Both the position numbers and the translations under genes were made by a program. The notes under the pieces are model-generated. The model did no database searches. It worked only from the letters and a program-made list of their open reading frames with translations, and was not told the origin of the DNA. A DNA stretch of 64,000 nt from Leptasterias polaris (taxonomy: Eukaryota > Echinodermata > Asteroidea > Forcipulatida > Asteriidae), in contig JAZGTN010000015.1 of NCBI GenBank assembly GCA_037783415.1, forward strand, positions 2,480,001-2,544,000, read 5' to 3'. This document shows, one piece after another, positions 12,296-25,500 of this stretch (the stretch's first letter is position 1; every line of letters begins with the position of its first letter).

Positions 12296-12760
12296 TTTGA
12301 CCTCCAAATCTCACCTCTTGGAGGTTCAAATTTGTTGCCATACTTTTATTGATTTCTAAACAATGGGAACATTCCAGACGAACTAATTTCGCGGGATGCT
12401 TACCAACATTCCATGTTTATAACAAGTTAGCTTTTGGATAGAAATGTTTTGAAAAATCGGGGGAAAAAAAATCGAAGAAATTACCGAAGAATGACCGTGT
12501 ATTTAGGTGTCCATCCAAATGTTTAGATTCGTCAATGATTCATTAGTTTTTAAGTATACTATTTAAAGATTCATTGAGTTTTTCGTCCAGAATGAATCTG
12601 AATTGCTTTTCATCATAAAGCATGAATTGTTTGATCTTAACGAATGGGCAATTATAGTTTTATTTGTAGAGTTAAGTCACGCTTCTCTGCGTTCCTCTGT
12701 AAAGTTGGTTAAAACTGAGCCGTCATTAACTTGTCAACATTTTTGGCAGCAGTTGTTGAG
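12296..12760 (+). repeat. Upstream copy of a duplicated lectin promoter region
   Basis: This segment aligns with 12875-13405. Shared blocks include ttggaggttcaaatttg, gtcaatgattcatta, gaatctgaattgcttttcat and cttgtcaacatttt followed by gcagcagttgtt. Here the TATA-like word is ggttaaaactgagc rather than ggtataaaactgagg, and similarity stops just before where the lectin ATG would be. It looks like a promoter copy that no longer has its gene. Confidence 0.75.
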
Positions 12761-12874
12761 CTGGTTCTTGGTTTTTAGCGAGGTGACGTTGGTACCAACC
12801 GCATCTCCGGCCACAGCATTCACAAATGGATACCAAGGAAATTTGAGTATATCCAAAACCATGAGGTGAGTTTT

Positions 12875-13405
12875 GGAGGTTCAAATTTGACAACATGGCA
12901 TGCTTTTATTGACTTCTAATCAACGGGGCCAATTAAGACGAAATAATTTCTCAGGATGCTTACCACCGTTGTATTTTCATAACAAGTTTGCTTTCGGACA
13001 AAAATTACACACCTTTAATCCCGGGAATATAACCAAAGTATGACCGTACATTAATTTAGGTGTCCACCAAAAATTTGAGATTTTGATAACTATTAAAGTA
13101 GTCAGCACCTGTGATGATGACTATAGTTCCCCCTTTTAATAGAAATAAATAGATAATTCATGGGCGGCATTCGTCAATGATTCATTACTTTTTAAGTACT
13201 CTTTTAAAGTTTCATGGCGTTTTTCGCCAAGGGCGAATCTGAATTGCTTTTCATCATAATTTAATCATGAATCGTTTGATCTTATACGAATGAGCAACTT
13301 TATTTTTATCTGTTACAACAAGTTACGCTTCTCTGCGCTCCTCTGTGGAAGTTGGTATAAAACTGAGGTGTCCGTAACTTGTCAACATTTCGCAGCAGTT
13401 GTTAT
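12875..13405 (+). promoter_or_regulatory. Promoter region of the lectin/apple gene
   Basis: It is the downstream copy of the duplication described for 12296-12760. It contains a TATA box (TATAAAA, 13356-13362) 49 bases before the lectin ATG. The last blocks, cttgtcaacatttcgc and agcagttgtt, form the presumed 5' untranslated region. Confidence 0.65.
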
Positions 13406-13410
13406 TCAAG

Positions 13411-14184
13411 ATGATGGTGTTTGATATTGTGAAAGTTGTCTGTGTCAGTTTGTTAGTTGTTGTGGTGTCGGGGTCCGTTCCCTGTTCACACACCTGCCGT
13501 TGCCCTCCGGACTGGCTGACGTTTGGTGACTCTTGCTACAGTCGGTCGTGCCGAACCTCGATGGAGACTGCTCCGGGCAACTGCCTGAAGATGGGCGCTG
13601 AGATGGCATCACCTCGAACCCTAGAAGAAAACCAGTTCTTCTTCGAGCAGATACCCGACCTTCATGAAATGATCTATCTTCCCTGTAGTAAACAAACGGA
13701 TGGAAGATGGGCTTGTACCGATCAGGGTGTGGTCGAGATATCGTCCCCGTTGTGGTCTGGCGGACAACCTATCAATCGTAGCGGTGAAGATTGTGCCAGT
13801 TTGTGGAAGGTCTCTGGTCTGTGGCACGTCATCGGCTGTGATTCGTCCCCTGGCCACTTCGCCATTTGTAAGAAGAAACATATCTGCTCGTGGAGATCAC
13901 ATGTTACTTTGTGGCAAAGGTTGTCTCTTTGCCATACCGGGAAGGCAATCGACGAGTTCCGAAGCAAGACTGTCATCGGGTGTGCATCAGCTTGCTTTAG
14001 AGAGCCCAGATGTCGCTCCTTCAACGTCAGAAACCTTGATGTTGGTGGTGAGCTACTTTGTCAGCTTAACACTGCAGGACTATCCGACCAAAATATTATC
14101 AACGACGACTATACCGGAGCTATGCCTTCCTGCAGTGCCTACAGGTACAAACTCGACTATAGTTGGCAACAAGAGAATTGCTAA
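13411..14184 (+). CDS. Secreted C-type lectin-like protein with C-terminal apple/PAN-like domain
   Basis: Intronless, 257 aa. ATG 13411 is preferred over the upstream in-frame TTG because it directly precedes a signal peptide (hydrophobic VCVSLLVVVVSGS). A C-type lectin-like domain follows, about residues 27-155: CPPDW, GDSCYS, WSGGQPINRSGEDCASLW, and a terminal CDSSPGHFAIC. The Ca2+/sugar site reads QPI, not QPD or EPN, so classical sugar binding is doubtful. A second Cys-rich module (about 160-245) with CASACFREPRCRSFNV and LLCQLN resembles apple/PAN domains. Echinoderms have many secreted lectins used in immunity, adhesion and skeleton; which applies here is not visible. A TATA box lies at 13356. 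A related pseudogene with the same domain order lies at 47801-48541. Confidence 0.8.
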   Translation: MMVFDIVKVVCVSLLVVVVSGSVPCSHTCRCPPDWLTFGDSCYSRSCRTSMETAPGNCLKMGAEMASPRTLEENQFFFEQIPDLHEMIYLPCSKQTDGRWACTDQGVVEISSPLWSGGQPINRSGEDCASLWKVSGLWHVIGCDSSPGHFAICKKKHICSWRSHVTLWQRLSLCHTGKAIDEFRSKTVIGCASACFREPRCRSFNVRNLDVGGELLCQLNTAGLSDQNIINDDYTGAMPSCSAYRYKLDYSWQQENC

Positions 14185-14754
14185 ACAGAAAGATTATATC
14201 TAACAAGGTTGTAACAAGACCATTGAGTCAAATCACGTGGTTTATGACGTCTGTTCAACGCCTGATGATGTGCAATTTAGAATTCTTGTAACACATTATA
14301 TCCGTAACACCATGAATGTACTTTGTACAGCGCCTGTCCGTTAGTCACTGAGAACACTTGAACTAAAAAGTAATTAAAAGCGGAACTGCATCATTGTTTA
14401 TCAGAATGGCTAATTAACGTTCTCTGTTTTCCGCAAGCCATCCAACGTTTAAAGAAACAGCATCATTTTGAGTGGGATTTTGTGTGTGCACTTTTGGATT
14501 TTACGTGTTGATGTAAACTTGTGTTAGTCGAAATAAGCCCCTGAAATGACATGTCTTCATTTTTGCCAGGATGTGAAGACCTGTCTGTTATGAATTTCAT
14601 TGAGTGAATTACCAGATTGAAACTGACCCCACCCCGCAACAACTAACAGTCATGTTTGTCTATTTGTCTATGACAACTTAATTTACTCTTGATTGCTGTC
14701 GTACGTCATTCATAGTGACACAACTTAAGGTAAACTTTAAGGTCGGATCATCGT

Positions 14755-15050
14755 TTGATTTCTGCCAACGTAATGCTGATTTATAGGCCAAATTATCAAC
14801 AACAACAAAACACAAAAAACACTCAAATGTCATCTGTGTAAAGTTTCAGTTGAATACATTGTGTAGTTTTAGAGAAAATGAAAAAAATGTCACATTGTAT
14901 TTTTATCAAGAACGTCGAATCTATCAGTGGAACACTGTCCGCAGCATTCACAAACGGCAACCAGGGAAAGTTCTTATATAGGTGATTCAAATTTGTCGCC
15001 ATAAGTTTTAACGATTTCTAATCAAGGGGGTGGGGGACACACTTCATACG
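14755..15050 (+). repeat. Repeat shared with lectin flank and with 27975-28240
   Basis: The blocks tgccaacgtaatgctgattt, atcaagaacgtcgaatc and gcagcattcacaaacgg recur at 27975-28225. The part from about 14985 (ttcaaatttgtcgccata, tttctaatcaa) matches the lectin-promoter duplication at 12315 and 12890. It appears to be an interspersed repeat associated with the lectin duplication. Confidence 0.6.
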
Positions 15051-16514
15051 ATATATATATTTTTTAAGACAGTGTAGCTTGGAGTTTACTTTTCGCGTTC
15101 TCAGCCTTTGAAACCGCTCCAAGAGAAGTTTTGTTTATAAATTTATTGTTCCAATGTTGCAGACTGAGACTTGAAAAGTAAAGTCATCTGCAAATAAGTT
15201 TATAAATCTTGATCGGCTCGCACTTGACCATAGAGCATTGCATGCGATTACCAAAGTTGTAAGATTTTACCAAACTAATGCGCAACTTGTGCAGCGCCCT
15301 CGTTGCTCAATAAAAGCCAGTTCATCGACTCGGTGGGGTATGAAGTGTATATGTAGTCATGGCAACCCACTACAACTGTCCAAACGTGGCCGATACAGAC
15401 AAAAAAAAATATTATGAATCAAATAATATTGACGCTGTTTATATTCACCGTGTACCGTGTGTTACGTGTGGGAAACACTGGATGGGTCCCTAGCCTTCGA
15501 TACACGGTGGGTCATTGAAGGGTGACCCCAGCTATAATGCGGAGGCCATCCTCGCCGTGCGTGCTCCATATAAAAGAAAAGCGGATCAAGGAAAAGATAA
15601 CTTTATTGATCGGGTTACTTATCCCATGGATTTAGGGTTTCTGTGTTTCCACAACAGCACACACTCTACGTCATCTTGTGACATCGTGAATATTTCAAAC
15701 CTTAGTTTTTAATATTCCTTGAATTGGAACTTCTCAGTCTGGTGAGTCGGGCCTGTGGCGAGATATTGAGTGCAGGTGAAATGTCACGGTCTCTCCATCA
15801 GCAGTGTGTTGGTGCAGGAACCCGGAACACCAGTAGAAATTCGTTTTGTCATTCAATCGTCTCTGAGGATTTGTCAAGGCAGGTTTTAACGATAATAGAG
15901 TGGTTATAATGGCTCATTGAGTTTTAGTTATAATGTGAAAAGGTTTCTTATCTATGCATGGGGTGGCCGGGCCAGTGTGCTGAAACCGCCGGAGCAAAGC
16001 AGACTGAAAAGCGCTAACTGCCGGTGGAATCCCGGACTTTTGTCACGCTGTTGATTTGTGAAAAATGGCTTTCTCTTCTTTTCTAAGAGGGTTTGCAAGC
16101 CAGTGAGAATGGATTTAGTTTACAGGTTGACATTCCCTTTGGTGATTTTGTTCGTCTGATCCTAAATGGTTTGACGACATTCTATGGATGATTTAGTGTT
16201 GATACACGCACGGTTCTTACACACACGCACGCTGTTCGTCACACACAAGGTGTTGATAATTATTTTTAAATCTAAACATAGTGGGATGTTTACGATCGTC
16301 TGCTGCATACCAGACGGCTGTTGCCTATTTCTTGTCATAGTACAAAGTGACATTCCTTTGGATCATGTGTTTGATAAAATAATTTCTCGCCAGTGGAGAT
16401 GCGGGGAAACTTTATTAGTATTTCACAGTCTTGCGCAGGAATATAATTTAAATTAGTACATGGAATAGTTGTTTCTTGATTTGATCGGTTCCAAGGGGAG
16501 ATCGATTTAAGAAT
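15051..16514. other. Intergenic interval upstream of a disordered-protein gene
   Basis: No supported gene or RNA. It should contain the promoter and any 5' untranslated exon of the gene starting at 16515. Open frames at 15515-15909 lack splice context or recognisable motifs. Confidence 0.35.
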
Positions 16515-19500
16515 ATGACTACTCCCCCACCACCATCTCCTCAGGATAACCATCATTGGAAATCCCAATTTCGACAGCAGATTTCACCTGAACAACCCCA
16601 TGACTTCAGTCTTAAAAGGTCTTTCCATTCCAACGGCAAAATGAAGTTGGGAAAGACCACAAGTTGCCCCGCGACGCAGGGAGAATTGCCCCCTCTTGTC
16701 GGAATCACACATGCCCAGGACAAATCCCGGTTCTACAAAAACCCTACGACGCCGGACTCCACTACTGCGAGTCAAACTTTACATCATGGGGTAGCGGAGA
16801 GTGACTTTTCCCCCGGAGCAGGTGGTGGAGGAAGTCCTCTCATTCACCGCCGACTTAAGTTCATGGTACGTCAGTGTTCCGACTCGGAACTTCTAAAACA
16901 CCACGGGAAGCAGAAATTGTCACCAGGAAGCGCGGCTGCAAGCCCCGTTCCACATCCTCCGGACACAAGTCCCCGCTCTCGCAACTCTTCCGGATCAAGC
17001 TCACCTCAAGTTTTCCGTAAACCCTCTTTACTAAACCCCGCCCTACTGGCAACGAACAGGACGAGTCGGTCGTTGGAAGGGTCCCCAATGATTGTCCGTA
17101 GAATACGGGGAGGTGCGAAGCATCTCAGCGGAACAGACTCCCCGACGCCAACCGGGAACGATCAAGGAAAGACCCGTCGAACCAGACCGTTTTCGTTCGG
17201 CTCTTTCACTGACGTGTTACAGCATGTTGCAAACTCGGGTGAAGCATCTCCGAGGAGTGGCGGTTCTCCGTATATTCCACGGAGGGCAGCGAGCTTGCGG
17301 GGCGGGACCCTCATGCCCTCAAGTCGACCGGACACGCCTGCCACGGAATCCATGTACGACCCAAGGAAGTCGCACCCTCAATCTTCATCCTCAGGTAATT
17401 CAAAACTTTATTCATTCTTCTCTTTTTTAAATTTCTATCGAAATATTTCAAATCTTTCAAGATTGCAATTTAATGTTATGGCGTATTAATGTTTTTGGAA
17501 AAGTAAATTTATTCCAGCTATAAATTTCATTGTATACAAAAGCTGTAGTACGATAATACGGATTGTGCCTTTAGTAGTCACATGAAATTTGACTTACAGT
17601 CAGAGCAAATATAACTGAATATCATGAGTTATATAATTTGGCAATAACAAGAAATGTCCTATCTATTTCAATGTTTTTCGAAGAACAAAGTACATCTACC
17701 AAGGCCCTGCAGCCAAATATACTTCTCATGACACACTCTGACTGTTTGCCGAATTCCATGCTTGTCAGTTTATATCATCAAACGCACAATTTGCCATACA
17801 AAATAATGTCTATCTGTCTGGCATGCTAAAAAAAAAATGGTTTATGGAGTGCTTTACAACGTCTATGTTTATGTAGGATTATTTGAATTCCGCCAATCGA
17901 AATAAAAAATAAGTATTGTGGGCCTCGGACTTTGCAAAAATTCATACGAAAATAACTCTCGAAAAAGCTTTGCTGGTACTAAGTTGATGAGAGAATTTGT
18001 TTTAGCTTTTCAGATTGAATTTGTTGTGCTTGTACTGGATTATTTCTCCCGAAGACTACCTGAGCATATTTATGAAAACGTCGAGGTTCAAACCACTGGT
18101 TCTTCTCAGAACCACCATAATTCACAAAAGAGATTAATGTACATAGTGTCACCGCAAAACTCATTCGGTGGTGGACTCATTCTGTTTTGATCAAAGCCAT
18201 TCGCACATCTGGATTGAGCCTCAAATCAACTGCTGTGAACATTTCACGATGAATACATCAAAAATGATAATAAATTCAGATTTTGTGTTTACCCTCCTTA
18301 TGTTGAACGTAGAGATCACAAACAACCCTTACCCCCCAAAAACGTTTTGAATCCCTTTTTGTGGCCATGGAAAAAGTTTGACTTGTCACGTCACGGGTCG
18401 AAATGACGTGATGCAAGTTATAAAATATGACACCACCACCGTAAACATTGTAGGAGTTCGTGGTAAAACTTCATAGTTTATTTTCCATGTCGTTTTTTAA
18501 TTTTGTTAACTACATCCAATAGAGCAAGAATGTTCGGTCATGATGACCTTGTTTTCGCATAATATCGAACACAATTAGTTGCCAATTTCAAAGAAACGTC
18601 AAGGATAAAGCCAGGTACGGAAGACGGTGACAATGGATGCAATTCTGCCAGCCTGGCTTGGCTCACCATGAGGTCTCTTAAGCTTTCGAGTCACGGACTT
18701 GTCACAATTGGAAGTCAAGGGAGATGGGTCTGACGTCTCACTAATAATAGTTAGAGCATGGAGGTAGGAAGGCTTTTCCTACCTCCATGGTTAGAGAAAG
18801 GGACTGCATTATCTCCCACGCGCTAACGTTGATGAGGCCGGGAGCTGTTATTGAACGCAAAAATGTAATTACATTGAATTGACCACATCGTTCTCTTGTA
18901 AGTCAACGAAAAATCAATATGGCGGACTGTATAGGACAAGAATTGTATATCAAAGCATGGGGGTATAGGTTTGATGCTTTGCATGCATGGTGTGGGAACG
19001 AAGAAGTAACTATAGCTAGTAAACTTTCGGGAACAACACGTGTAAATCTATTTTTTGATGAGTGTTGGCTCTTGAGAAGAGCCGATGTTGTATTATCGTT
19101 CTCCATGCAGACGAGGATGCAGAGAGCATGTTCGAAACGTAGAGACAACGATGCCGGCTCTGTTCAGAGCCTACACTCTTCACAAAAGAGATTTACACAT
19201 GGTTGTACCCTCAAGTTTACTGGTTATACCCTCAAGTTTACTGGTTATAATTACTTCTTATTGACCATAGATAGTTTCAGATGCGACAAAAAATAAAGTT
19301 AAGCCATTTCGAGCATAAGTGAGTTTTAAAACTAAGTCACTCAATTCAATTGTCAAATTATTTCTTTCTTTACATTTCTCCTTCGTAAACCATCCCTTGG
19401 TCTGTCCTTTGCTAAATTTCGTAAGCTCATGTCAAAATGTATAAAGATTTAAAAATTTGTTTTGTTTGGCAAAAGAGGTTGAATTCCGTGCGGATGAAAA

Positions 19501-22500
19501 GCAGAAGCAGACGACTGTTTTCAAAAAAGTACGACTAATATAAACATGTAAAAACGAAAAAGAAGATACAAACCAACAACATCAAATATCAGTGGGGTCC
19601 TTTACTTATCAACAGGCATCTTGTTCATTTGCTTTGTTTATGTATAGAATACTGCTAAAAGCTTCTCAAATACATAAGCAGGCACCATAGTCATGTTTTT
19701 TTTTTAACACATTGAATGTAGCCATCAGACTTTGCCCGAGGACATTACACGGTACACTCATAAAATTTGAAGTGTGGGGGTAAATCGTCGGCACGATAAC
19801 AAGACTAAAGCAAATCATTGAAGCATATAAACACCATAGTGTTTTTGGAGGAGGAAATTTAACCACACCCGCTAATTTTCTATAAACACACCATGCAATC
19901 AAATTGTGAAATATTTCAGAAAACTTTGGTTGTTATGTTTGAAGAAAAATAACGTCATCAAAATAATGTTTTGTTTTGGATTTCGTGCACTTAACACGTC
20001 TCTATAAAAAAAATAATTATTTTTTAATGACTGTTTGATAGAGATACAAAGTATTTTTTTTTTTTCACTCGTCTTTTAAAGTGAGGATTTAAGACGTAAA
20101 TTTGTATCTGGAGGATTGGTATCGGTGTGAACTTTAAATACTCAGCGAGCTTTAGAAAAGGACCTCATGTTTTCCCGCGTAATTTTCGCTCTTGTGAAAA
20201 CGCCTGTAGTCTTTAACGGAGGGTGATACACTGTAGAGTTAATTGCCGTCATGGATAGGGCCATGTTTGCAATCACCTTTTACATTTTAGTGTTTCCATA
20301 AGCGCGTACTCTGAAGTATGTTCTGACAATTATGTTGACATTTTGGGAAATTGAGGCGGGTCGTGTCTTTAAAGGGAGGGTATGCCTTTGGTAAATACTC
20401 TACAGGATTCAAGTTAATGACCACAATAACTTACTTTGTTTTAAGAGCACTGGAGAGCTGTTGATATTATAAAACTTTGTTAGAAACGACCCCCTTTGAG
20501 GTATAGTTCTAGAGAAAGAGTAAATTTTCACCCAAAACAATTGAACCTGGGAATGGCTTCAGACATGAAGCCTTTCTCGTGCATCTGAAAGCACACAGTT
20601 CTATGCAATGAGGGTATTTTTTATTTTTTTTTATTTTTCTTGGAACTTTGATGACCAATTGAGCCCAAATTTTCACAGGTCATTTTATGCATATGTTTGG
20701 ATACAGAAAATAAGGATACCGGTGTTTGACAACTAAAAAGTATACCCTGCCTTACGATTGTTTGGAGGCAAAGTGGGTTTTTTCTGTCGGCATTTTATTG
20801 CCTTCGATCGGTTTAGTGCTATGTCGCTGCGCCAAGGTCACCCATATTTCAGGTAAAATAACACAAGGGGAAATAAATCGACACGCACCAAACCAACGAC
20901 TGAGTGGATTTTACACAAATATTGAATGAATTTCTTGTACGGTTTATTTTGGTCGAATCTTCTGTTTTTCGGGATGGGATCATTGGGCAGAATTTGCCCC
21001 AAATGGCCAACAAACAAAAGGTTCCATTGTGCAATAATTAGGTTTCATCATTCATCTTTCCAGGTGTGGTTTATTTTAAAGGATCATTGTTAAGACAATT
21101 GCTCTGCTAAATTTCACAACTTATATAGGCCCTGAATAAAACTAAAAAAGGACTTTTAAATTCTAAAAAGATACAAGAGTGTAAAGAGCTAGATTGAATG
21201 TTTTGAATCAAATCATCATTCAATTAGATAACCTACATAGTGTCAAATTCGTTTGGATTATTCTTTTCTGAAAATGATTAATTAATTTTCATATTTACAA
21301 TCAGACTGCTCAAGTGCCCAATTAATTAATATGAAAGGTGCAACAAAGTCATGATAACGCATAGGCACAAAATAAATTATATGAATTAGAGAGTAAAGTC
21401 CAGAAAGATCTCACAGCTTTTTTCCTCAGTCTGTCTTTGTCACACCAAACCTTGGAAATATTGGCCACAGGAAGAGAAACAAACAGTTAATAGGGGTATA
21501 GGCAGATCTATTTGCAGGGGGTAAGAATTCACCAGAATTCCGTTTCCGGGGGGGGGGGGGGGCTAACCCATTTCTGCTGGGTGTCAGGCTAAGCCGGAAA
21601 CTGGTTTTTAAACAAATCAGATTTGGACTCTGATTCTGCGTCAGTTTGACACAGTTAAGTTCGGAACAGTTTGACAAAGATTCCGGATCATACTGATCCG
21701 GAAATTATTCGGATCCCTGGTGACCCGGAATCCGGGTCAATTTGCAGACCCAGGATTTATTTAGAGTTTGCCACCACTGAACGTATACATACGGTCCTAT
21801 ATACCTTTCTTTTGTTGATAAACAAAGTGCTCCGGTTGGCATGGACGGCCGAATCTTAGCAAAACATTCAATCGTGTTATAACATGTTGTGACCAAATTC
21901 AAAATTTTCTTCAAAGATTCATGAAATGAAATACCTTTCATGATTGGTTGATTTGTTTCCAAGAAATTCAACACATATATTTTTGATTATTTGTGAAACA
22001 TTGCTACAAACTATGGCTATCTGTTTCTGATTTGCAGTTATGGCTTTCCATAGTTTTCCAAGTTGACAAAAACTCGGGCTATGACGTTGCAATAGACTTT
22101 GCAAGTCTCGCGCGTATCCGAACGAGAAAAAACGTCACAAGAAGAACATTTTTATTTCTGAAATTAAATCTTTGTTTTAAATTATATCTCATGACAAAAT
22201 CTGAACAACAAAAATAAATCATTACAAATTCATGAAAAGTTTTAGCTTTTGAAAAAAATACACAACAGTGTGTAATAATTAAATAATTAATAAATTAATT
22301 AATAATTAAAAAGAAATTAAAACTCTGGGACAAGGATGGTTATTTGATGTAAACTTTTTAGAAACCCCTTACGCGGATTCGTGATGGTCAAACGGGTTTA
22401 AAATTGACCCGTATCGCAGTTTAGAGAAGATGCTGACGCCTCAACAACCATATACTGCAATGAAAAGGGCTCGCTTTGCAATTACAGCATCTGGCGATTA

Positions 22501-25500
22501 TAGCCACACATCCAAAACAAGCGTTTACACAAGTTTTATGATCGAAGGCTAGCACAAAATTGTAAATTTTTTGCAATAACTAGAAGCTGAGGTCAAGTTT
22601 AATTCTCGGGTTTTCTTCGTTATATTTTTGAATTGGTTTTACTTTCATATTTTTTTATCACTTAGTATTACATTCCAAACAACATGTATATTTTTCTAGG
22701 TCGTAACCTACGTTAAACTAAAATAATTGTCGAAACAAAATCTCGCCCACGTAAAACTCCGTATGGTTGGGACAACAATGGTCCCGGAAATTCGAATGCG
22801 CGCGAGACTTGCACAGTCTATAGAAAGGTCTATATGAAACTGATAATGCTCACACCAACCAACCCAGTGGTGTAACCAGTGTACGGTTCGACTCTTCCAA
22901 TGTTCAATACAAACAAATAAATCTTTATTTCCACGAAATTCCCAACAATTATTTTTAAACCAATAACTGCCTAGTGGGGGAAATCTGTTTCTTTCAATCA
23001 CAATAATGAAATCCTGGGAAGCATGCCGTTACCATGGTTGTTGTATCTACACTCGTTTCATGGGAGATGTGTGGGGTCGGGTCAGAGGTGAAAGTGGTTC
23101 CCAGCCCCGTGCGTTTCGCATAGCAATCAATCATCTCTCAACGATACTTCACTGGTTCGCGGCGTGTAGTTATAACGAAAGTTGTTATTCAAAGATGGTC
23201 TTTTGTGAGTTCTTTTTGAAAGGAAATCGTGTCAAAATGAAGTGAACCATTGTCATCTATAGGCGCCAACAAAGTTCATCACTACAGCGACTAAAAAACA
23301 CAACTTCTCAAAAAGGCATATTTAAAGTTGTATTACCCGATTTTCAGCGAATTTGTTTGTTCACAAACGTTCATACTAGATTGTATCTTTACCATGCAAA
23401 GTTTTTAAATCCTACTCATACATGGTGTTACTGCAAACCTTGTTAGACTGTATCTCTATACCAAGCAAAGTTTCAAACCCTGCTCATGTACATGGCTTTA
23501 CCACAAACTTTATTTAATAGATCAATATATCTACCTTGCATAGTTTCAAATCAAATTTTTTTTCGAAAACCTTACTAGATTTTATCTCTACCATGCAAAG
23601 TTTTTAAATCCTACTCATGTACATGGTGTTACCACAAACCTTACTAGATTGTATCTCCACCATGCAAAGTTTCAAATCCTACTCATGTACATGGTGTTAC
23701 TGCAAACCTTACTAGATTGTATCTCCACCATGCAAAGTTTCAAATTCTACTCATGTACATGGTGTTACTGCAAACCTTACTAGATTGTATCTCCACCATG
23801 CAAAGTTACAAATCCTACTCATGTACATGGTGTTACTGCAAACCTTACTAGATTGTATCTCCACCATGCAAAGTTACAAATCCTACTCATGTACATGGTG
23901 TTACTGCAAACCTTACTAGATTGTATCTCCACCATACAAAGTTTCAAATCCTACTCATGTACATGGTATTACCAAAAACCTTACTAGATTGTGTTACCAC
24001 CATACATGCAAAGTTTCATTTCCTACACATGTTCATTGTGTTACCACAAACCTTACAAGACTGTATCTCCACCATCCTACTCATGTACATTCTTCACGTC
24101 AGTGAACAAATTCAGTGGCCTGGAAATTACAAAAACAGTTTTAGTTTTACCGAATCCTTCAAACTATGCGCCAGAGGCAGTTAGCTTTGTTCACAAAACA
24201 GAACGGGTGACTGGGTGAAATGGTGCGAAGTCTATCCCACCTCTAGACGTATTTATTACTATCACAATCGTTTGACGTTGTGAAAATGTTATCCTTTGTT
24301 AGCCTGGTGTCCTCTCTGACAATAGACGTGTCTCTAAGATCTATATGTCTTGAGACACGACCGTGGGTGTCTAAATCGCCTTAAGGAATTCTGGCTAGCC
24401 AGGATTTACTGATGAAGAAACCTCACAAGTTTCATCCTTTCCAAAGAAGTTGTGGGATGACTTCATATTCGAATGAAACAGCACTGTCGTTGCTCTCACA
24501 GCAGTACCACTGTGAGTTTGTCTATTTTCACTCTGAAAGGTATTTGCATGATCGGTAGAGCTGACAAAATAGTCACAGACAGTGTTCATGTGTGATCAAT
24601 ACTGAGCTAACAAACCTGTTAAAATTTGGGCTTAATCCACTGGGTGAGTCGGGAGAAAACAGTGCAATTAAACCATGTCAAATTTTCAGCTTGTAAACAT
24701 ATTGTCTTTAATTTTGGTTGTGACCACCGAAATAAGCTGGTTTTTTGTTTTTTTAGGTTTTCAGATACAGTTTTCTGAAATACTTCATTTCAGGGGGAAA
24801 TATTTCACATACAAAAAATGGTTCTAGTATATGAACTTCATAATCAGTAACCATGTAGGCTACATTATCAAAAGTTTTATCAAATCTTTATTCCTAAGAA
24901 TGTTTAAAATTATTAGCATAAAAAACACACACAAATTACATCAACCAAAACACAAAGGGAAAATAAAAGTGTTGTGTCATAGTTGAGGCGTAACAGAAAT
25001 TTTTTATTTTTCATTTATTTATTTAATTATTATTTTTATAATTAGGCCTACTATTTTTTTTGTTTATAATTTAGGAGACTTTTTAATGTACCGAACCACC
25101 AGAGTTGTGCCCCCCCTTTTTTTGTCGATCTCATTTGGGGGCAAGATGGGGGGGGGGGGGGTCCTGAACAGTCCTGGCTCCCCGGTTGGTTGTGCCACTG
25201 GGTTTTGGGGGCTTCAATTTCTAAGTTGACAGGGAACTATTAAAAGGGGCAAATCAAGAGTTTCTCACATGGTCTGAACTCACTAATACCAAGTGTATTT
25301 AGTTTCCCTCGATCACGAACCACAGCATTCCAAACCAAACTCACCAGCCGGGAAGCAGCAAGGGTTTACACCCGGCTCTATTAACCTCAATTCCACCTCA
25401 ACACAATTCCAGTTCCACATTTTGTTCCCTTCACCTTCGTATCCTATTGAAGATTGTGTTTTCAGTCACAACTGTTGTTATAAAACCATGGGAACGCCGA

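Noticed and set aside
13700..14203. Second-frame ORF of 167 codons and minus-strand ORFs within the lectin gene
   Set aside because: Out-of-frame shadows of a gene with clear domain signatures in its own frame.
16584..17430. Overlapping ORFs on both strands inside the first exon of the disordered-protein gene
   Set aside because: The frame starting at 16515 has SP/RR-rich text and a phase-consistent donor; the others are GC-driven shadows.
18919..19296. 125-codon plus-strand ORF
   Set aside because: It spans the foldback repeat and has no domain or splice context.
23385..24090. CRISPR array
   Set aside because: Contiguous 68-base tandem units without unique spacers, in a eukaryotic intron.
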